64,000 nucleotides of DNA. Origin: Closterium sp. Naga37s-1 (Eukaryota; Streptophyta; Zygnematophyceae; Desmidiales; Closteriaceae). The notes under the pieces were generated by a model. That model was not told the DNA's origin, searched no databases, and saw only the letters and a program-made list of their open reading frames with translations. Both the position numbers and the translations under genes were made by a program. The DNA is taken from the NCBI GenBank assembly GCA_947471745.1, contig CANJKZ010000461.1, positions 997,001 to 1,061,000 on the forward strand, given 5' to 3'. Below are positions 57,868 through 64,000 of this stretch, piece by piece (positions within the stretch are counted from its first letter, which is position 1; each line of letters begins with the position of its first letter).

Positions 57868-60790
57868 AGCCTTGCCGGAGCCAAGGCTGAAAGTGTAACT
57901 CTGTGACGACTGCTGCGTAGCCAAGTCGTCAACCCAAGAAGCGTCTGCGTGTCCAGTGAGGACAACTGGACCCTGTCCTCCAAGCACGAGCCCCATGCCG
58001 GACGTACTGCACAAGTAGCGCAACACCCTCTTAACGACCTTCCAGTGCTCTGGTCGGTGTCTCGCGGGCGCAACGTAGCGTGCCAGGATGCTAAGAGGGT
58101 AAGCAAGGTCAGGTCGAGTGCAGGACATCAGGTACATGAGGCAGCCCACAAGCTCTGGATACGGGCCACTCGGCTCTACGGACTTGTCCGAAGGTGGAGC
58201 TGAGAGCGAGTGACCGGTAGGCAGAGGAGTGGACAGTGGCGAGGAGTACTGGAAGTCGAAGCGCTGAAGGACCTGCTGCACCATGTGTGACTGAGTCAAG
58301 GTAATGGTGCGCTTTGCTCTGTCCCGGGTGATCTGCAAGCCAAGATAGCTGCGCAGCTCGCCCAGGTCTGTGCACATGTGTCTCTTCTGCAGCTCCGACT
58401 TCACGTGGGCGAGTCCCTCAGTGTCAGCAGTGGCAAAGACCAAGTCGACGACGTACACGAGAATGTAGAACGGCGGCAGCGAAGTGTCGGTGCGTAGAAA
58501 TAGCGACGGGTCAGCAGTCAAAGGAGCAAACCCAAGAGCCGCAAGCGTCGTCCTCAGTGTGTCGTCCCACTCGCGAGGCGCCTGGCGGAGACCGTAGACT
58601 GGCCGCCGGAGGCTCCACTGGGTACCTGCAGGAAACGACCCAATGAAGCCAGGTGGGCGGCGCAGCTAGATCTCCTCGTGCAGGCTGCCCTGTAAGAAAG
58701 CTGTGCTGAAGTCAAGAGAGTGAAGCTCGTAGTCACGCTGAGCGGCGATGTGCAGCAGAACCCGAAGAGTGGTCATCTTCGGGGTAGGGGAGAAGTTCTG
58801 GAAGAAGTCAACTCCCTGTCGTTGACTGAAGCCTCGTGCAACGTAACGAGCCTTGAAGGCAGGCGGAGAACCCGGCGGCCGCTTCACCCTGAAAATCCAC
58901 ATGCCATCAACTATGTTCGCCCCAGGAGGGGGAACTGCGTCGACGTAAATGCCTGTGGAATCCAGGATGCCATCTCTACATCCATGGATGTCTGCCACTG
59001 AGAGGAGTAGGGACCCGTAATCGCCTCTGCGTAAGAGCGCGGGGTCGGGATGTCTGGTGCATCCGGGTCTCCCTCAGGTGCAATCAGCATGGACACTAGA
59101 TGAGGTACAGCAGCTGCAAAATACTCAAAGTCCTCCTGCCTGTCCTCAAGGACGTCCGTGCCAAGAGCACACTCACCCCCGACGGACGGAGGACAGACAG
59201 ACTCAGACTCAGCAACAAGACTAGCGGCGTAGTCGAGACCACAGGCGGCAGCAAAGTCAACAAGCTCAGCAACTAGGGCAGACGCAGCAGTGGACTTAAA
59301 CGAAGGGTCAGTGACAACAGTGGCCAGATGACGTGTGACGGTAGGACTAGCAGCACGAAGTAAGTCAGACTCAGGGTCCGGTCCGTCAGCAAGAGAGGAC
59401 ACAGGAGGAGACGGCAGGGGGACACACTGTGGAGCAGAGGAAGGACGAAGTGCCATATGGTGCGTGCCGGGGACAGGAGGAGGACGCTGGCGCGGAACAC
59501 GACGACCAGTGCGAACAGCGCGAACAGGCGAGGCAGGACGAGACGCGGGCTTACGATGCTCTGTAACACCTCCGTTCTGTTTAGTGTAAGGAGAAAGAGC
59601 AGGCAGGGGGGAGGCTAGATGTAACTGCGGCTGCGACTGGTCAGGCGGTGGACACAGTAAGGGAGGAGTATGGCCAGTAGAAGACGGGAGACCAAGAACC
59701 TGCTGAAGCAGTGGAATGAAGTACGGTCGCGGCCGCATAGTGCCTCCAGAACCAGCACCAACAGCACCAGCGCCTCCAGGGCCAGCGCCTCCAGCTCCGG
59801 GGTCTCTAGCTCCAGGGTCTCCAGCTCCAACGGCTGCGGCACCACCAGCTCCAGCAGCTCCAGTACCTCCAGTACGAGCACCTCCGGGACCAGCGGCTCC
59901 AGTACCTCCAGCAGCTCTAGCTCCAGCGCCTCCAGCTCCAACTCCTGCAGCACCTCCGGCTCCAGCAGCTCCAGTACCTCCAGTACGAACACCTCCGGGA
60001 CCAGCGGCTCCAGCACCTCCAGCACCTCCAGGACCAGCAGCTCCAGCACCTCCGCTACCTCCTGCGACAGCGCCTCCAACTCCAACGCCTGCAGCACCTC
60101 CAGCTCCAGAAGCTCCAGTACCTCCAGTACGAGCACCTCCGGGACCAGCGGCTCCAGCACCTCCAGGACCTCCAGGACCTCCAGGACTAGCAGCTCCAGT
60201 GCCTTCAGCGGCAGGCCCCCCGGCTCCAGCAGCGCCACTCTGAAGGCTCCAGCGCCGAGCAAACCACTCTCGCAGCTGCGGTGGAGAGAGAGGCTCCCGC
60301 CGTGACGGGACACCCGTAGGACCTCCAGCACCGCCAGGACCAGCAGCTCCAGTACCTCCGGTACCTGCAGCTCCAGCGCCTCCAGCTCCAGTGTCTCCAA
60401 CTCTAGCGCCTGCAATACCACCGGCTCCAGCAGCTCAAGTACCTCCAGTATAAGCACCTTCGAGACCAGCAGCTCCAGCACCTCCAGGACCAGCAGCTCC
60501 AGAGCCTCCAGCTCCAGGGCCTCCAGCGACAGGCCCCCCAGCTCCAGTAACTCCACTCCGAAGGCTCCAGCGCCGAGCAAACCACTCGCGCAGCTGCGGT
60601 GGAGAGAGAGGCTCCCGCCGTGACGAGGCACCCGTAGGACGACCAGCAGACAAAGGACCTACAGGCTCAGCACACTCAGGCTCAGCACCCCCAGGCTCAG
60701 CACCCCCAGGCTCCGCACGCTCAGGCTCAGCACCCCCAGGCTCCGCACCCTCAGACTCAGCAACCCCAGCCTCAGAACCCCCAGGCTCCG
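57868..60790 (-). mobile_element. copia K: linker, RT, part of RNase H
   Basis: Minus strand. A Gly/Ala/Thr linker spans about 60790-59760, with the SRREPLSPPQLREWFARRW block present twice, about 320 bp apart. The Pro/Ser-rich region follows (FIPLLQQVLGLPSSTG near 59720). RT runs from about 59010 to 58250 (GMWIFRVKRPPGSPPAFKARYVARGF near 58910-58830). CLMYLMSCTRPDLAYPLSILARYVAP is near 58150-58070. RNase H begins near 57990 (TGHADASW) and is cut near 57870. Gag through integrase and both LTRs are missing. It has several breaks. E/G2 group. Confidence 0.9.
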
Positions 60791-61379
60791 CACGGACTAC
60801 CCGCTCGTCTTCAGTTCTCAGTTCCAGTTGTGAGGCTGAGATCTACGCAGGGGCCATGGCTGCACAGTAGTTACGCTGGCTTACCTACGTGCTGACCGAC
60901 TTGGGAGAGCCGCCTCGTTCTCCTCCTGTTCTGTTCGTCGACAACAAGGACATGATTGCCTTGTGTCAGGAGCACAGTCTAGAGCACAGGACGAGAGTTG
61001 CAGCGGCGTGGTCAGCTTCGTCTTGCTTACGTGGCCTCTCGGGCCAACACTGCTGATATCTTCACCAAGGCACTTCAGCCTTGTGATCATCAGCGTTTCT
61101 GTACTATTTTAGGCCTTGTGCCTACTTGGCCTCACTTGCTCACGTCTTGACTTTGCTTGTACTGTGATCTACATACTTATACCTGCATGCTTACACTTGC
61201 TAGGTTTTGATCACTGTACTGCTTGTTCACCATTATATAACTCTACATGTGAACTGGCCTTGTGGCCATTTGCTTGTGCTCAGAGTGTGTGGTGACTTCG
61301 TGATCCACCCTGAGCTTGCTTTGCTTTTTTTGACTGGTCTTGTGACCTCTTGTTCTCCCCCACTTTGCCTATGGGGGTG
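60791..61379 (+). mobile_element. copia L: RNase H end and 3' tail
   Basis: It opens at SSSVLSSSCEAEIYAGAMAAQ near 60805-60870. It continues with LRWLTYVLTDLGEPPRSPPV, then NTADIFTKALQP-like DNA near 61045-61080, and the E-type tail to ATGGGGGTG at 61371-61379. The orientation is opposite to K, which it abuts. It has several breaks. Confidence 0.88.
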
Positions 61380-61450
61380 TGTCAAAAATCCAACTTAGGG
61401 TTAGTACTTGTACCCATCCTGCTGCTAGTTCATCCATCCCTGCTCGTTAG
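61380..61450 (+). repeat. partial 3' LTR of copia L
   Basis: TGTCAAAAATCC then TTAGGGTTAGTACTTGTACC, as in the F and J LTRs. The expected ending TTCTAACA is not found, so the LTR is cut or diverged after about 70 bp. Confidence 0.65.
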
Positions 61451-61963
61451 TTTTTTACGCCGCTCGCATCTGGTCCAGGCCGGTGTGTAACTTCGTATTT
61501 TTTCGTACGGAATTATCACCATTTTCCTCCATTTGGCGATTTACAGGAAGATTTGCGACGAAAATAATTAAATTTTAGGCGCTGGTCGACTTACTGTGAG
61601 TCGGATCGACTGTAGAAATGGGGGGCCGCTGATTCTGTAGGTCACGTAATTCTCCCTTAGTCGAAGTTCTCGTCCGATCTCGGCCGTTGAGAAGAAATTT
61701 GATCCGACGCTCCAAAATCCAACTTTTTTGGACGAAATTATCAGGGCCGTTGAGATTCGAATCGATATGACGGTCGAAATCCCAACTTTTTCGCCACTGA
61801 ACCTGAGGAGTGTTCGAAAACCGGTTCGAGGGGGACGTTAAAAAATAGCGCGGAACTGGTTTACGTACCCGAAATCTACCCTTTTCGTCGTCGCCCCCGC
61901 GGTTTTAAAAGCTAGGTTTTAGCGGTCGAAAAACTTCGCATGTAAATAGGCTCTGATACCAAG
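61451..61963 (-). other. leader and primer-binding site of LTR element N
   Basis: On the minus strand 61961-61949 reads TGGTATCAGAGCC, the initiator tRNA-Met site. The leader to 61451 has repeated GGCCGTTGAGA words, which recall leaders of plant gypsy chromoviruses. No coding region is left. Confidence 0.65.
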
Positions 61964-62495
61964 TGTGAGGATCTAGGATCGAGCTCAGAAAAGTAGGTTT
62001 GAATTGAATGATCCACCTGGGTACAACATGAGGCTATATATAGTCTCGACACAAGGCCAGTAACCCAGGTGTTACGCGAATGTTCTGAGGGTCGCGAAGC
62101 GTCCCGAATAGAGCCTTCCCGAACTCGGTAGAAAGCAATTCGGAGGCAACCGAAAAGGCTTGAGTTCGGTACACATAACCTGGTTCGGTGCTATAACTAT
62201 AATAGCATATAGGAATGCACCTAACCTAGGAAATCAAGCATATCTATGCATGATAAAATAAACCTAAGCTAGAAATAGCATAATAAAGTCCAAGCAAGCT
62301 AGCAAAGCCAGCATAAGCCGTTGTACTCTCACAATCACATCCAAACACCATGATAAGGTGAGCGACTTGGTACAACGTGCTTAGACCGCTCCCATAGTAA
62401 AACCATGTCAAATTCATGTTGAAGCCCCATAAATCCCCGAGCAAAGCCCATTTAGAGTCCAATGAGGTCCCAGATAGGGCGCATCAGGTGTTACA
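61964..62495 (-). repeat. 5' LTR of element N (532 bp)
   Basis: TGTAACACCTGATGC ... GATCCTCACA on the minus strand, two bases from the primer site. The body is lost. The family is likely LTR retrotransposon of gypsy type by leader style, but that is an inference. Confidence 0.6.
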
Positions 62496-63010
62496 ACCCA
62501 CAAAGGGGGGTCAATGCAGAGTAGGTCTCTGTATCTCTATTTCCTCGACCTATAAAGGGCGGTCGCATGCACCCTTTCGACCCTGATTCTCACGTTGCAC
62601 CTCCCTCATGCTGCCTTCCCTCCCTTTTACAAATTGTGATTCGATTTGAAGAGGGGTGTGCTGTAAAGGAGACAAGCTCCTTCTTCTTTCGGCAGGTCTT
62701 GGGGACCTGCCACCTAGTCTCATTTGCAATTTTCAACTCTCATGCTCCCACCCTCCACTCCCCATTTCCCACCTAGGTTTTGCTTCAACATAATATTGTA
62801 CTTATCGATATTGAGTGTGCTGTATTATTGAGATTTGAAATGCTAGGACGACTGCACTGCACACTCCTCTGAAAGTCGTGTCACAATACTACGCCGGCGT
62901 ACGCACCACAAATTGATGCAATACCTTGCAGCCACCCTTGCGTTCAGCTTCATCCTCACGTTCGCACTCACTCTTGTACTAAATCTCGCAAAAATACTCT
63001 CAACTTTCTT
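62496..63010. other. non-coding spacer, no gene
   Basis: Mixed-composition DNA. It contains short ORFs only, none with a recognisable motif. A palindrome GGTCTTGGGGACC near 62694 is the only structure seen. Confidence 0.4.
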
Positions 63011-64000
63011 AGACAAAATCACACGCTCTCGCACGTGCTCTCTCATGCGCTCTCTCGCGCGCTCTCTCACGCGCTCTCTCACTCGCTCCCTCACTCACTC
63101 CCTTACGCGCTCCCTCACGCGCTCTCTCACGCGCTCCCTCGCGCGCTCCCTCGCGCACTCTCACGCGCACTCTCACGCGCACACTCACGCGCACTCTCAC
63201 GCGCACACTCACGCGCACACTTGCGCGCTCTCTCGCGCACTCTCTCGCGCGCACTCTCATGCGCTCTTTCACGCGCTTTCCCACGCGCTCCTTCACTTGC
63301 TCCCTCACGCACTCTCTCACGCGCTCTCTCACGCGCTCTCTCACGCGCTCTCTCATGCGCTCTCTCACGCGCTCTCTCACGCACTCTCTGACGCGCTCTC
63401 TCACGCGCTCTCCCATGCGCTCTCACGCGCACTCTCGCGCGCTCTCTCGCGCGCTCTTTCACGCACTCTGTCACGCACTCTCTCACGCGCTCTCTCATGC
63501 GCTCTCTTAGGCGCTCTCTCACGCGCTCTCTCGCACTCTCTCACGTGCTCCCTCACACGCTCTCTCACGCGCTCTTGCATGCGTTCTCCCACGCACGCGT
63601 TCTCCCACGCACTCTCTCACGCGCTCTCTCACGCGCTGTATCACACGATCTCTCACGCGCTCCCTCACGCGCTCTCTCATGCGCTCTCTCTCGCGCTCTC
63701 TCTCGCGCTCTCTCACGCACTCTCTCACGCACTCTCTCACGCGCTCTCACTCGCTCTCTCATGTGCTCTCTCACGCTCTCTCTCATGCGCTCTCTCACAC
63801 TCTCTCTCACGTGCTCTCCCACACGCTCTCCCATGCCACTCTCACGCGCTCTCTCACGCGCTCTCTCATGCGTTCTCTCGCGCGCTCTCTCATGCGCTCT
63901 CTCACACGCTCTCTCATGCACTCTCTCACGCGCTCTCTCACGCGCTCTCTCACACGCTCTCCCACGCGCACACTCACGCCCTCACTCACTCGCACACTCA
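63011..64000. repeat. 12-bp tandem array, runs off the window
   Basis: At least 80 imperfect units of CACGCGCTCTCT with variants CATGCGCTCTCT and CACGCGCACTCT. The 12-bp period keeps all frames open, producing Arg-Glu-Arg-Val and Ser-His-Ala-Leu shadow peptides that are not genes. Confidence 0.95.

Noticed and set aside
63011-64000. Long Arg/Glu-rich and Ser/His/Leu-rich ORFs on both strands
   Set aside because: They are translations of a 12-bp array whose period is a multiple of three; all frames are open and no non-repeat sequence is attached.
1-64000. tRNA, rRNA, CRISPR arrays, bacterial-type operons
   Set aside because: None seen. The regular repeats have no unique spacers between conserved units, and the tRNA-like words are primer-binding sites next to LTRs.

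Overview
This window is repeat-rich nuclear eukaryotic DNA, most likely from the green lineage. The evidence is a dense layer of plant-type Ty1/copia elements primed by initiator tRNA-Met, one LINE piece, one Ty3/gypsy piece, and short GT-AG introns with CTAAC-type branch sites and plant-like TTGTAG acceptors. The very GC-rich, Gly/Ala-rich copia proteins recall charophyte algae such as Closterium-like Zygnematophyceae, but I cannot fix the species from sequence alone. I saw no rRNA, tRNA, operon or CRISPR.

Layout. 1-4877 is a copia element (A, + strand) with its 3' LTR. 4878-8385 holds orphan LTR/leader DNA, a possible DNA-transposon end and a Ty3/gypsy fossil (- strand). 8386-15437 holds copia scraps (J, M, G1, G2), a LINE endonuclease fossil and a 24-bp minisatellite. 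16426-16561 is an orphan LTR. 16906-18147 is the best host-gene candidate: a seven-exon, 253-codon frame whose middle exons are tandemly duplicated micro-exons. 18.8-21.3 kb has a small ORF, a 40-bp minisatellite and an unrecognised Ala/Gly-rich frame. 21.5-24.0 kb has an LTR (P) and copia H (- strand).

25.6-42.7 kb is a three-level nest: element F (+) carries element D (+) in its leader, and D carries element E (-) in its 3' LTR. A diverged inverted solo LTR of the D family lies just upstream. 42.7-48.2 kb is copia B (+), a relative of A, whose LTR abuts a remnant of an A-like LTR. Copia C (-, 49.0-55.65 kb) is flanked by two 1,115-bp direct copies of the same B-LTR/A-LTR/unique DNA. 57.9-61.45 kb is a head-to-head pair of copia fragments K (-) and L (+). 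61.45-62.5 kb is the 5' end of another LTR element (N). The last kilobase is a 12-bp tandem array that runs off the window.

The retroelements are fossils: most are cut, and even the best copies (D, E, C) carry a few breaks. LTR comparison gives a relative order, E younger than D, which agrees with the nesting. Nothing here forms a pathway. The items most worth a second look are the phase-shifting micro-exon gene, the long direct repeats around C, and the habit of every short-LTR copia family of carrying its own GC-rich tandem repeat in the leader.
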